Assembly: GCF_004683905.1 (NCBI RefSeq)
Contig: NZ_CP038438.1
Span: 496,001 to 560,000, forward strand
DNA from: Pseudomonas fluorescens
GTDB taxonomy: Bacteria > Pseudomonadota > Gammaproteobacteria > Pseudomonadales > Pseudomonadaceae
Reading direction: 5' to 3'
DNA: 64,000 bases
Part shown: positions 18,084-27,356 of the stretch, piece after piece
How positions within the stretch are numbered: position 1 is the stretch's first letter
Layout: each line of letters opens with the position of its first letter
The notes under the pieces: model-generated
The model's input: the letters and a program-made list of their open reading frames with translations, nothing else
Told to the model about the DNA's origin: nothing
Database searches by the model: none
Made by a program: the position numbers and the translations under genes

Positions 18084-21000
18084 TTAACCGATGGTCATCA
18101 GGCTGGCATTACCCCCCGCCGCCGCGGTGTTAACGCTCAATGCCCGCTCAATCACCAGACGCTCCAGCGCGATGTTGGTCTCGCCCTGGGACAATCCCTG
18201 AACGCCAACGATCGCACCGGCACGCTTGGCAATCTGCTGGCAGACACCACGCAACTGGTCGGAATGGCCGTGATGCAGCACGGCATCAAACACCACTTCA
18301 TCCTTGTGCCAGTCGGCAACCCGTTTGATCCGCGCCTGAACGTCCTTCGGCAGGCGTGCGAACAAGGCCTTGCTGATGTCGGATTCCGGCCATACCGCCG
18401 AACCGCCGACCGCCAAGACCGCCGCCAGTTGAGTCAGCAGATCGCCTTCGACGTCGGCCAGGCACAGCACGTGTTCACGCGGCAGGATCGCGTAGCTGTT
18501 CTTCTCGCCGGTCGGGCCGGCCAGCACGCGGGTGATGCCGCTTTGCGATTGCGCGGCGTACTGCACGCACAGGGTGCTCAGTTCGGCGTACTGGTTGCTC
18601 TCGGCCCAGGCCTTGAAGGCGTTCAGCGGTTTGCTCATGGCATCACGCAGACGCACGTCCGGGGCGACGGCTGCATCACCGCGAGCGAAGGATTGTTCGA
18701 TCGCGTCAGTAGGACGGGTCGACAGCAGGCGGTACAGGTACAGCGGACCACCGGCTTTCGGGCCAGTACCCGACAGGCCTTCGCCGCCGAATGGCTGCAC
18801 GCCGACCACGGCACCGACGATGTTGCGGTTGACGTAGACGTTACCGGCGTTGACGTTGTCGATCACCTTGGCGATGGTCTCGTCGATGCGGGTGTGTACG
18901 CCGAGGGTCAGGCCATAACCGGAGGCATTGATCTGGCCGATCAACTGGTCGATGTCCTTGCGCTTGTAGCGCACCACGTGCAGCACCGGGCCGAAGATCT
19001 CGCGTTGCAGTTCATCGAAGCTTTCCAATTCGATCAGGGTCGGCATGACGAAGGTGCCGCGTTTGACTTCTTCGCTGTCGGCGATAGCCACCTGGTACAC
19101 GCTGCGACCTTTATCGCGCATGCCCTGGATGTGCTTGTCGATGCCGGCCTTGGCTTCGGCGTCGATCACCGGGCCAATGTCCACGGACAGACGCTCAGGG
19201 TTGCCGAGACGGCTTTCAGCCATCGCGCCTTTGAGCATTTCGATGACGCGGTCGGCGGAATCTTCCTGCAGGCACAGCACGCGCAGGGCCGAGCAACGCT
19301 GACCGGCGCTGTCGAAGGCCGAGGACACCACGTCGATCACCACTTGTTCGGTCAGTGCCGAGGAGTCGACGATCATCGCGTTCTGCCCGCCGGTTTCGGC
19401 GATCAATGGAATCGGGCGGCCCTGGCTGTCGAGGCGACCCGCGATATTGCGTTGCAGCAGACGCGCCACTTCGGTGGAACCGGTGAACATCACGCCTTTG
19501 ACGCGCTCATCACCGACCAGACCGGCGCCGACGGTTTCACCGCGACCCGGCAGCAGTTGCAGCACGCCTTCGGGAATCCCGGCTTCCAGCAGCAAGCGCA
19601 CGGCTTGCGCGGCAACCAACGGAGTCTGTTCAGCCGGTTTGGCCAGTACCGGGTTACCGGCGGCCAGCGCGGCAGCGACCTGACCGCTGAAGATGGCCAG
19701 CGGGAAGTTCCACGGGCTGATGCACACCACCGGGCCCAGTGGGCGGTGGGCGTCATTGCTGAAATCGTTGCGCGCCTGCACCGCGTAGTAACGCAGGAAG
19801 TCGACCGCTTCGCGCACTTCGGCAATGGCGTTGGCGAAGGTCTTGCCGGCTTCACGGGCCAGCAGGCCCATCAGTGGCTGGATCTCGCCTTCCATCAAGT
19901 CAGCGGCACGCTCCAGAATCGCCGCGCGCTCGGCCGGCGGAGTAGCCTGCCAGATTGGCGCAGCATTCAGGGCGCACTGGATCGCGTTGTCGACGTCTTC
20001 GACGGTAGCTTCCTGCACGTGACCGACCACATCGCGGTGATCCGCCGGGTTCAGCACTGGCGCCGGGGCTTCGTTGCTGGAAGCGCAACCGAGCATCGGT
20101 GCGGCTTTCCAGTTGTTGTGCGCAGTGGCGAGCAGGGCGCAGGACAGCGAGGCCAGACGATGTTCGTTGGCCATGTCGATGCCGGCGGAGTTGGCGCGCT
20201 CGGAGCCATACAGGTCACGCGGCAGCGGAATGCGTGGGTGCGGCAGGCCGAAACCACCTTCCACGGTCGCCATCTGCTCGATCTGGGCCACCGGATCGGC
20301 CACCAGTTCCTGAATCGAAATCGACTGGTCGGCAATGCGGTTGACGAACGAGGTGTTCGCGCCGTTTTCCAGCAGACGACGCACGAGGTAGGCCAGCAGG
20401 GTTTCGTGGGTACCGACCGGTGCGTACACGCGGCACGGACGGTTCAGCTTGCCTTCGGAAACTTTGCCTACAACTTGCTCGTAAAGCGGTTCGCCCATGC
20501 CGTGCAGGCACTGGAATTCGTACTGGCCCGGGTAATAGTTCTGACCGGCAATGTGGTAAATCGCCGACAGGGTGTGGGCGTTGTGCGTGGCGAACTGCGG
20601 ATAGATGACTTCCGGCACCGACAGCAGTTTGCGCGCGCAGGCAATGTAGGACACGTCGGTGTAGACCTTGCGGGTGTAGACCGGATAGCCTTCCAGGCCT
20701 TCGACCTGGGCGCGCTTGATCTCGCTGTCCCAGTACGCGCCTTTCACCAGACGGATCATCAGGCGATGACGGCTGCGGCGGGCCAGATCGATCACGTAGT
20801 CGATCACGTACGGGCAACGCTTCTGATAAGCCTGAATCACGAAACCGATGCCGTTCCAGCCGCTCAGTTGCGGTTCGAAGCACAGGCGCTCGAGCAGATC
20901 CAGCGACAGCTCCAAGCGGTCGGCCTCTTCGGCGTCGATGTTCAAGCCGATGTCGTATTGCTTGGCCAGCAGGGTCAGCGACAGCAGACGCGGGTACAGC

Positions 21001-22037
21001 TCGTCCATCACGCGCTCGTACTGCGCACGGCTGTAACGCGGGTGCAGGGCCGAGAGCTTGATGGAAATGCCCGGGCCTTCATAAATCCCACGGCCGTGGG
21101 AGGCTTTGCCGATCGAGTGAATGGCTTGTTCGTACGACGCCAGGTACTTCTGCGCGTCGTGTTCGGTGAGTGCCGCTTCACCGAGCATGTCGTAGGAATA
21201 GCGGAAGCCCTTGGCTTCGAACTTGCTCGCGTTGGCCAGCGCTTCGGCGATGGTTTCGCCGGTGACGAACTGCTCGCCCATCAGACGCATGGCCATGTCG
21301 ACGCCCTTGCGGATCATCGGCTCGCCGCTCTTGCCGATGATCCGGCTCAGCGACGAAGTCAGCCCGGCTTCGTTGTGGGTCGACACCAGTTTGCCTGTCA
21401 GCAGCAGACCCCAGGTGGCGGCGTTGACGAACAGCGACGGGCTGTTGCCCAGGTGCGGCTGCCAGTTGCCGGTGCTGATCTTGTCGCGGATCAGCGCATC
21501 GCGAGTGCCTTTGTCCGGGATACGCAGCAGTGCTTCGGCCAGGCACATCAGGGCCACGCCTTCCTGGGACGACAGGGAAAATTCCTGCAGCAGGCCCTGA
21601 ACAATGCCTGCACGACCGCCGGCACTTTTCTGGTTACGCAGTTTTTCCGCGATGGTCGCAGCGAGTTTGTTGGTGGCTTCGGCCATCGGTGCCGGCAGGC
21701 GCGCCTGCTCGATCAGCATCGGCACCACTTCCGGCTCAGGGCGACGGTAAGCAGCGGTGATCGATGCGCGCAGTACCGATTGCGGCAGGATGCTTTCAGC
21801 GAATTCGAGGAAGCACTGGTGGGCGTGATCGGTCTGCACTTCGCCAGCGTCATCGCTGTCCTTGGCGGTCAAACCGTTCAGCTCGGTCAGGGTTGCACCA
21901 CCCTCGAGTTTTTCCAGGTAATTGAAAATTGCCTGCTTGATCAGCCAGTGCGGTGTGCGATCAATCGAGGTCGCGGCAGCCTTCAGGCGCTCGCGGGTCG
22001 GGTCATCGAGTTTGACCCCAAGGGTGGTGGTAGCCAT
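18084..22037 (-). CDS. putA: Trifunctional PutA: proline dehydrogenase, P5C dehydrogenase and put repressor
   Basis: This 1317-residue protein converts proline to glutamate in two steps at the membrane face. Residues 1-48 form a ribbon-helix-helix DNA-binding domain (TTLGVKLDDPTRERLKAAA), so it is the trifunctional type that also represses put genes. The proline dehydrogenase barrel is at about 230-560, the aldehyde dehydrogenase at about 640-1110 with catalytic Cys in SAGQRCSALRV and Glu in IAETGGQNA, and a C-terminal extension follows. The ATG at 22037 has GAGG eight bases upstream. It is divergent from putP across an operator-rich region. Confidence 0.97.
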   Translation of the reverse strand: MATTTLGVKLDDPTRERLKAAATSIDRTPHWLIKQAIFNYLEKLEGGATLTELNGLTAKDSDDAGEVQTDHAHQCFLEFAESILPQSVLRASITAAYRRPEPEVVPMLIEQARLPAPMAEATNKLAATIAEKLRNQKSAGGRAGIVQGLLQEFSLSSQEGVALMCLAEALLRIPDKGTRDALIRDKISTGNWQPHLGNSPSLFVNAATWGLLLTGKLVSTHNEAGLTSSLSRIIGKSGEPMIRKGVDMAMRLMGEQFVTGETIAEALANASKFEAKGFRYSYDMLGEAALTEHDAQKYLASYEQAIHSIGKASHGRGIYEGPGISIKLSALHPRYSRAQYERVMDELYPRLLSLTLLAKQYDIGLNIDAEEADRLELSLDLLERLCFEPQLSGWNGIGFVIQAYQKRCPYVIDYVIDLARRSRHRLMIRLVKGAYWDSEIKRAQVEGLEGYPVYTRKVYTDVSYIACARKLLSVPEVIYPQFATHNAHTLSAIYHIAGQNYYPGQYEFQCLHGMGEPLYEQVVGKVSEGKLNRPCRVYAPVGTHETLLAYLVRRLLENGANTSFVNRIADQSISIQELVADPVAQIEQMATVEGGFGLPHPRIPLPRDLYGSERANSAGIDMANEHRLASLSCALLATAHNNWKAAPMLGCASSNEAPAPVLNPADHRDVVGHVQEATVEDVDNAIQCALNAAPIWQATPPAERAAILERAADLMEGEIQPLMGLLAREAGKTFANAIAEVREAVDFLRYYAVQARNDFSNDAHRPLGPVVCISPWNFPLAIFSGQVAAALAAGNPVLAKPAEQTPLVAAQAVRLLLEAGIPEGVLQLLPGRGETVGAGLVGDERVKGVMFTGSTEVARLLQRNIAGRLDSQGRPIPLIAETGGQNAMIVDSSALTEQVVIDVVSSAFDSAGQRCSALRVLCLQEDSADRVIEMLKGAMAESRLGNPERLSVDIGPVIDAEAKAGIDKHIQGMRDKGRSVYQVAIADSEEVKRGTFVMPTLIELESFDELQREIFGPVLHVVRYKRKDIDQLIGQINASGYGLTLGVHTRIDETIAKVIDNVNAGNVYVNRNIVGAVVGVQPFGGEGLSGTGPKAGGPLYLYRLLSTRPTDAIEQSFARGDAAVAPDVRLRDAMSKPLNAFKAWAESNQYAELSTLCVQYAAQSQSGITRVLAGPTGEKNSYAILPREHVLCLADVEGDLLTQLAAVLAVGGSAVWPESDISKALFARLPKDVQARIKRVADWHKDEVVFDAVLHHGHSDQLRGVCQQIAKRAGAIVGVQGLSQGETNIALERLVIERALSVNTAAAGGNASLMTIG

Positions 22038-22494
22038 ATTTTTATCCTCATGGTTGCCACAGTTGCGTGGCATCAGCTGGCGGCAAGATTAGCCGTGCGC
22101 CGGAAGAGGTGCAACCGGGTGCAACCCTTTTTTTGTCGGAAAAATAAACGCTTCGTCAGGAATTATTTTCTGGTACTGAAGTGCCGCTCCTGCTTGGTGC
22201 TTTTACTTCTAGCAGAGAGACTCGACTGCGCTAAAAGGGAGCAAAAACGGCGTATTTATCGGTATATCCGACTAGGTGCAACTTAATCGCCAGAAACTGG
22301 TTGCACCTTTTTTACTTTGTTGCATAGCATTCGCGCCCAAGGTGCAACCGGGATAACCCGGTGCATCGGCTGGTGGCTTTCCTGGGGAAACATCAGTCCT
22401 AAATGCGCGGGATCCCGTTTCGTCTGCCAAACGTGGTCGTTTGTGGACGATCAATCACCGCTGCAACATAAAAACAAAGCCAGGGCGTAACTTA
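22038..22494. promoter_or_regulatory. putA-putP divergent control region with seven GTTGCA operator cores
   Basis: Seven copies of GTTGCA or its complement TGCAAC occur in this 457-base gap, at 22110, 22120, 22277, 22300, 22319, 22343 and 22462 (start positions). GTTGCA is the established recognition core of the E. coli PutA ribbon-helix-helix domain. The 22277 and 22300 copies form an inverted pair. I did not find convincing -35/-10 pairs; the leader of putP has AGGG about nine bases before its ATG. Confidence 0.75.
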
Positions 22495-23979
22495 ATGAGC
22501 GTAAGCAATCCAACACTGATCACGTTCGTGATCTACATCGCAGCAATGGTGCTGATCGGCTTCATGGCCTATCGCTCCACCAATAACCTCTCTGACTACA
22601 TTCTTGGCGGCCGCAGCCTGGGCAGCGTCGTGACGGCTCTGTCCGCCGGTGCTTCCGACATGAGCGGCTGGTTGCTGATGGGCCTGCCGGGTGCCATCTA
22701 CATGTCCGGTCTGTCCGAAAGCTGGATCGCCATCGGCCTGATCGTCGGCGCCTACCTGAACTGGCTGTTTGTCGCCGGCCGTCTGCGCGTGCAGACCGAG
22801 CATAACGGCGATGCCCTGACCCTGCCGGACTACTTCTCCAGCCGTTTTGAAGACAAGAGCGGCCTGCTGCGCATCATCTCGGCGATCGTGATTCTGGTGT
22901 TCTTCACCATTTACTGCGCTTCCGGCATCGTGGCCGGCGCCCGTCTGTTCGAAAGCACCTTCGGCATGTCCTACGAGACGGCGCTGTGGGCCGGTGCTGC
23001 GGCGACGATTGCCTACACCTTCGTCGGCGGTTTCCTCGCGGTGAGCTGGACTGACACCGTACAAGCCACGCTGATGATCTTCGCCCTGCTGCTGACGCCG
23101 ATCATCGTGCTGCTGGCCACCGGTGGCGTGGACACCACGTTCCTGGCCATCGAAGCCCAGGACCCGAGCAACTTCGACATGCTCAAGGGCACCACCTTCA
23201 TCGGCATCATCTCGCTGATGGGCTGGGGTCTGGGTTACTTCGGTCAGCCGCACATCCTCGCGCGCTTCATGGCTGCTGACTCGGTGAAGTCGATTGCCAA
23301 CGCCCGTCGCATCTCCATGACCTGGATGATCCTGTGCCTGGGCGGCACCGTCGCCGTGGGTTTCTTCGGTATCGCCTACTTCTCGGCGCACCCGGAAGTG
23401 GCCGGTCCAGTCACCGAGAACCACGAGCGGGTGTTCATCGAGCTGGCAAAAATTCTTTTCAACCCGTGGGTTGCCGGTGTCCTGCTGTCGGCGATTCTCG
23501 CCGCTGTGATGAGCACCCTGAGCTGCCAACTGCTGGTGTGCTCGAGCGCCCTGACCGAAGACTTCTACAAAACCTTCCTGCGCAAATCCGCCTCCCAGGT
23601 AGAGCTGGTGTGGGTCGGTCGCGCGATGGTGTTGCTGGTGGCGCTGATCGCTATCGCCATGGCCGCCAACCCGGAAAACCGCGTACTGGGCCTGGTGTCC
23701 TACGCCTGGGCCGGTTTCGGTGCCGCGTTCGGTCCGGTGGTGCTGATCTCGGTGATCTGGAAGGACATGACCCGCAACGGCGCACTGGCCGGCATCCTGG
23801 TCGGCGCGATCACCGTAGTGGTCTGGAAGCATTTCGAACTGCTGGGTCTGTACGAAATCATCCCGGGTTTCATCTTCGCCAGCCTGGCGATTTACATCGT
23901 CAGCAAAATGGGCGAGCCAACCAAAGGCATGGTGCAGCGCTTTGAAGCGGCGGAAAAAGATTTCCACCTGAACAAGTGA
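22495..23979 (+). CDS. putP: Sodium/proline symporter PutP
   Basis: A 494-residue solute:sodium symporter with about thirteen membrane segments. Family landmarks are LGGRSLGSVVTALSAGASDMSGWLLMGLPGA (helix 2 region, with the Na+/proline-binding Ser and Asp residues) and GWGLGYFGQPHILARFMA. It imports proline with Na+ to feed PutA. The ATG at 22495 (MSVSNPTLI) is preferred over upstream in-frame codons because the first membrane helix starts right after it. It is followed by a strong rho-independent terminator. Confidence 0.96.
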   Translation: MSVSNPTLITFVIYIAAMVLIGFMAYRSTNNLSDYILGGRSLGSVVTALSAGASDMSGWLLMGLPGAIYMSGLSESWIAIGLIVGAYLNWLFVAGRLRVQTEHNGDALTLPDYFSSRFEDKSGLLRIISAIVILVFFTIYCASGIVAGARLFESTFGMSYETALWAGAAATIAYTFVGGFLAVSWTDTVQATLMIFALLLTPIIVLLATGGVDTTFLAIEAQDPSNFDMLKGTTFIGIISLMGWGLGYFGQPHILARFMAADSVKSIANARRISMTWMILCLGGTVAVGFFGIAYFSAHPEVAGPVTENHERVFIELAKILFNPWVAGVLLSAILAAVMSTLSCQLLVCSSALTEDFYKTFLRKSASQVELVWVGRAMVLLVALIAIAMAANPENRVLGLVSYAWAGFGAAFGPVVLISVIWKDMTRNGALAGILVGAITVVVWKHFELLGLYEIIPGFIFASLAIYIVSKMGEPTKGMVQRFEAAEKDFHLNK

Positions 23980-24005
23980 TGCATTGAGCTTCGGCTCACC
24001 AGAAA

Positions 24006-24041
24006 ACGGCCCGCTTCCTACAGGAGGCGGGCCGTTTTTTT
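24006..24041 (+). terminator. Rho-independent terminator of putP
   Basis: ACGGCCCGC and GCGGGCCGT form a perfect 9-bp G+C-rich stem followed directly by seven T residues, 26 bases after the putP stop. Confidence 0.92.
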
Positions 24042-24076
24042 ATGCCTGCAATATCCCTGAGTCAGCATAGATCCCC

Positions 24077-24166
24077 TGTGGGAGCGGGCTTGCTCGCGAA
24101 AGGGTCGTGCCAGTCGACATTGATTTCATTTGACCCACCGCATTCGCGAGCAAGCCCGCTCCCACA
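24077..24166. repeat. REP doublet, type A (90 bp)
   Basis: Outer arms are TGTGGGAGCGGGCTTGCTCG and its complement, 90 bp in all. The rest of the 353-base gap between putP and vgrG holds the putP terminator and about 165 bases (24167-24332) in which I see no recognisable element apart from the vgrG leader. Confidence 0.92.
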
Positions 24167-24332
24167 GGAGATCGGTGGTGAGTTTGAGAGGGTTGTCTGT
24201 AGTCGCATGCGCCGATTTTCGAAGGCTTTTTCGACAGGAAAAGTAGGGCAAATCTGATTTTCCCGTCACCCACCCAACACCCCTTGCCCCTCATGCAGAA
24301 TCGCCCGCCCTCAATCTGCAGAGAGACATCGG

Positions 24333-26348
24333 ATGTTCGCGCCTGCCAATCAACCGCGTTTCACGTTGACCCTCGAAGGCGCCCAAGTTGATCTCAAAGT
24401 CCTTGAGTTCACGGGCAAGGAAGCCATCAGCCAACCCTTTCGTTTCGAGCTGGAACTGGTCAGTGAGCGTCCGGATCTGGACCTCGAAAGCCTGCTGCAC
24501 CGTCAGGCGTTTCTGAGCTTCGATGCGGAAGGTTCCGGTGTCCATGGTCAGATTTATCAGGTCGGGCAGGGCGATTCCGGGAAACGTCTGACGCGCTACC
24601 ACCTGAGCCTGGTGTCGCGTCTGACCTACCTCGGTCACCGCATCAACCAGCGGATTTTTCAGCATCAGACGGTTCCGCAGATCGTCGCGCAGATCCTCAA
24701 GGATCACGCAATCCTGCGCGATGCCTTCGAGTTCCGCCTCGGCAGCGATTACCCGGTGCGGGAATATTGCGTGCAATACGCCGAGAGCGATCTGGCGTTC
24801 ATCCAGCGCCTGTGTGCCGAGGTCGGCATTCATTACCACTTTCAGCACAGTCCCGAAGGCCATCTGTTGGTGTTCGGCGACGATCAAACGGTGTTTCCGC
24901 GCCTGGCCGAACCGACGCTGTATCTGCCGGGTAGCGGCATGGCGTCGACGGCGCCGGCCATCAAGCGCTTCAACGTCCGGGTGGAGACTCGCACCAGCGT
25001 GGTCACCCGGCGCGACTACAACTTCGAAAAGCCGCGACTGCACCTGCAAAGCCGCAGCGACAGTGAGCAGCGCCCGGTGCTCGAGGACTATCACTTTCCC
25101 GGCCAATTCAACGATCGAGAAACCGGTAGGCAACTGGCGCAACGTACGCTGGAAAGGCATGTCGCCGACTACCGTCAGGCTGAGGGCATCAGCGACATAT
25201 CCGCACTGGTTTGCGGACATTTCCTGCAACTGAGCGAGCATCCGCGCCAGGACTGGAATGACCTGTGGCTGCTCACCGCCATCGAGCATCATGGCCGACA
25301 GCCGCAAGTGCTGGAGGAATCGGTGACCAGCGATGGGGAAACATTCCAGGGTTACCGTAATACCTTTCTTGCCACGCCGTGGGAGGTGTTCTTTCGCCCG
25401 GCGTTGGGGCCGGAAAAACCGCGCATGCCCGGTTATCAACCGGCCGTGGTCACCGGGCCGCAAGACACGGAAATCCATTGCGACGAGTACGGCCGGGTCA
25501 AGGTGCAACTGGCCTGGGATCGTGACGGCGAGCTCAACGAGCATTCCAGTTGCTGGCTGCGCGTTGCCACGGGTTGGGCGCATGATCATTACGGCAGCGT
25601 GCTGATCCCGCGGGTCGGCATGGAAGTGCTGGTCGGATTCATCGACGCTGATGCCGACAAACCGTTGGTGATGGGTTGCCTGCCAAACGCCGCAACTCCG
25701 CTGCCGTTGGACCTGCCCACCGACCAGACCCGCAGCATCTTCCGCAGCCAGAGCAGCCCCGGTGGTGGCGGTTACAACGAGCTGCGCATCGAGGACAAAA
25801 AGGGCGCCGAAGAAATCTATCTGCGCGCCCAGCGCAACTGGACGCAGCATGTCCTGCACGACCAGCAGGTGCAGGTCGACAACCAGCGCAGCATTGTCGT
25901 CACTGGCCTTGCCAGCCATGAACTCAAGGCTGACGAGCAGCGCATCACCCACGGCCAGCGCCAGACCGAAGTGAAACAGGACGATCACCTCACGGTTATT
26001 GGTGATCGGCATATTCGGGTGAGTAGTCAGGCAACCAGTGCGAGCGCACAAATTCACGTCAGTGCCGGGCAACAAGTGGTGATCGACGGTGGCGCGAGCG
26101 CGACGATTCAGGCCGGCGGGCAATGGATCAACATCGGCCCCGGCGGGATTTTCAGTAGCGTGCCGATTGTCGTGGGTGGGGCGCCAATGGCGGCGATGAG
26201 CGCGGCGCCGAGTGTGCCGGGGTTGCCGGTAAAACTCGCAGCAGCACCAGCGGCCATGCTCACTGCTGCGCAAATCATGAGCTTTAAAGGTGATGCACCA
26301 TTCTGCGAAGAGTGCGAGCGTTGCAAGGACGGTGTCTGTGCAGCTTGA
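24333..26348 (+). CDS. vgrG: Type VI secretion tip protein VgrG
   Basis: A 671-residue VgrG (TssI) spike protein. The gp27-like base covers about residues 1-370 (FTGKEAISQPFRFELELVS, YCVQYAESDLAFIQRLCAEVGIHYHF), the gp5-like OB domain follows (DEYGRVKVQLAWDRDGE), and the beta-helical needle runs to about 590. After that comes an Ala/Pro-rich tail ending in CEECERCKDGVC, with four Cys. No separate effector domain is evident. VgrG trimers cap the Hcp tube and carry effectors. No other T6SS structural genes are nearby, so this is an orphan vgrG island that would use an apparatus encoded elsewhere. Confidence 0.95.
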   Translation: MFAPANQPRFTLTLEGAQVDLKVLEFTGKEAISQPFRFELELVSERPDLDLESLLHRQAFLSFDAEGSGVHGQIYQVGQGDSGKRLTRYHLSLVSRLTYLGHRINQRIFQHQTVPQIVAQILKDHAILRDAFEFRLGSDYPVREYCVQYAESDLAFIQRLCAEVGIHYHFQHSPEGHLLVFGDDQTVFPRLAEPTLYLPGSGMASTAPAIKRFNVRVETRTSVVTRRDYNFEKPRLHLQSRSDSEQRPVLEDYHFPGQFNDRETGRQLAQRTLERHVADYRQAEGISDISALVCGHFLQLSEHPRQDWNDLWLLTAIEHHGRQPQVLEESVTSDGETFQGYRNTFLATPWEVFFRPALGPEKPRMPGYQPAVVTGPQDTEIHCDEYGRVKVQLAWDRDGELNEHSSCWLRVATGWAHDHYGSVLIPRVGMEVLVGFIDADADKPLVMGCLPNAATPLPLDLPTDQTRSIFRSQSSPGGGGYNELRIEDKKGAEEIYLRAQRNWTQHVLHDQQVQVDNQRSIVVTGLASHELKADEQRITHGQRQTEVKQDDHLTVIGDRHIRVSSQATSASAQIHVSAGQQVVIDGGASATIQAGGQWINIGPGGIFSSVPIVVGGAPMAAMSAAPSVPGLPVKLAAAPAAMLTAAQIMSFKGDAPFCEECERCKDGVCAA

Positions 26349-27042
26349 GTGCCTCACACCTGCAGAGTGGTTGGCGCGTGAACCGCTGAAACCTGCGGAG
26401 CAACTGTTCGCGATCTTCAGTAGCGCCAGCGACGCCAGGCCTCCGCTGGTTGCACCGAGCCCGATCTGGGCAGAGACGATCTACGCCGAGTGGGATGCGG
26501 TGATGCCCTTCGTGGGAATTGTCGCGGCGGACAGTGAGTTTCTCGACTGGGTGGCGAGTACCGAGTCTCGCGACTGGGGGTGGTTGGCGGTGTCCTCGGC
26601 GAGCCTGGAGGTGGTAGTTGAGCACTTTCGCAGCCTGACTCAAGTGCTGATGCCGGACGGCGCAGCGGTGTTTTTTCGCTTCTGGGATGGGCGGTTTTTG
26701 TTGCCGATCCTGCAGTCCGATGAAGTGCAATCTGCGCAGTTGATGCCGGTGATCTCGCGCGGCTTGATCAATGGACAGGCCGTGGATATCGGGGGCAGGG
26801 CGCAGGTTTCAGGGCGGGTGTTTCCCTGGTGGAAAGTGCCTGAGTCAGTGCTGGCTTCAGCAGGGAATTCAGTCCGGATCGGGAATGCGCTGCAGTGGCT
26901 GAGCGAGGAGCATCCGGCGCTGTACGAGGCGTTTCCGCAGGCTGTGTTGCGCTGCAAGGTTCAGCAGTTTTTTCAGGTTTCGGCGTCGGAAGAATCGTCG
27001 CAATCGGCGTTATTGGCATATTTGCAGGACGAAGCGGAGTGA
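26338..27042 (+). CDS. DUF4123 T6SS effector adaptor (Tap/TEC type)
   Basis: About 234 residues, starting at GTG 26338 with AAGGA eight bases upstream and overlapping the vgrG stop by 11 bases; an ATG at 26293 in the same frame is a poorer candidate. The sequence fits DUF4123 chaperones (LTPAEWLAREPLKPAEQLFAIFSS; FFRFWDGRFLLPIL; a Trp- and Phe-rich core), which bind an effector and load it on the cognate VgrG. Normally an effector and immunity gene follow; here no such pair is recognisable downstream. The family assignment is from pattern recognition and position. Confidence 0.82.
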   Translation: MQLECLTPAEWLAREPLKPAEQLFAIFSSASDARPPLVAPSPIWAETIYAEWDAVMPFVGIVAADSEFLDWVASTESRDWGWLAVSSASLEVVVEHFRSLTQVLMPDGAAVFFRFWDGRFLLPILQSDEVQSAQLMPVISRGLINGQAVDIGGRAQVSGRVFPWWKVPESVLASAGNSVRIGNALQWLSEEHPALYEAFPQAVLRCKVQQFFQVSASEESSQSALLAYLQDEAE

Positions 27043-27071
27043 AATTTCCGGGCGAAGGCTTCGGAAATTTC
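27041..27071 (+). repeat. Inverted repeat after the DUF4123 gene
   Basis: GAAATTTCCG and CGGAAATTTC are perfect 10-base complements separated by 11 bases, beginning on the stop codon of the adaptor gene. There is no T run after it, so a role as terminator is uncertain. Confidence 0.45.
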
Positions 27072-27134
27072 CCGCGAGTTGCGGCGGATTTCATGAACTG
27101 GTGGGCGGTGGGTTGCGGGGATAGTCTTTTCGTT

Positions 27135-27312
27135 GTCACCGCGAGAGTGGTGACAGGGTGTAGGAACCCGTTACCTATGGTGCATCAGCGCTGTTGATTT
27201 AATTGCGACATGTAACTTGTGCCAGCAATATCTTTAGCGGCGGCTGTGTGCGGGGCACGCTTTGGCGTGGCCGAATTCCATGGGTCGGTTCCTACTCCCG
27301 TGCACAGCTGCC
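27135..27312 (+). promoter_or_regulatory. Folded RNA leader upstream of a small hypothetical gene
   Basis: The block contains GTCACC/GGTGAC (27135-27154) and, further on, a 16-bp stem formed by GGCGGCTGTGTGCGGG (27239-27254) and CCCGTGCACAGCTGCC (27297-27312). All 16 positions pair when G-U wobbles are allowed; three are G-U in plus-strand RNA and would be A-C mismatches in minus-strand RNA, so the fold favours a plus-strand transcript. An inner stem CACGC/GCGTG with loop TTTG sits in the loop. AAGGAG and GAGG follow just downstream. The rest of the 314-base gap has no gene. Confidence 0.55.
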
Positions 27313-27356
27313 ACCCGATCCCGTAGGAAGGAGCGAGGCAGTTCATTTTCACATCC

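Noticed and set aside
18042..22286. A 1414-codon open frame on the plus strand opposite putA
   Set aside because: It is a shadow of high-G+C codon use: putA on the other strand has full family motifs, and the opposite frame has no recognisable domain and a His/Gln/Arg-rich composition.
24291..26357. A 688-codon minus-strand frame opposite vgrG
   Set aside because: VgrG motifs are complete on the plus strand; the opposite frame has no domain and no ribosome binding site.
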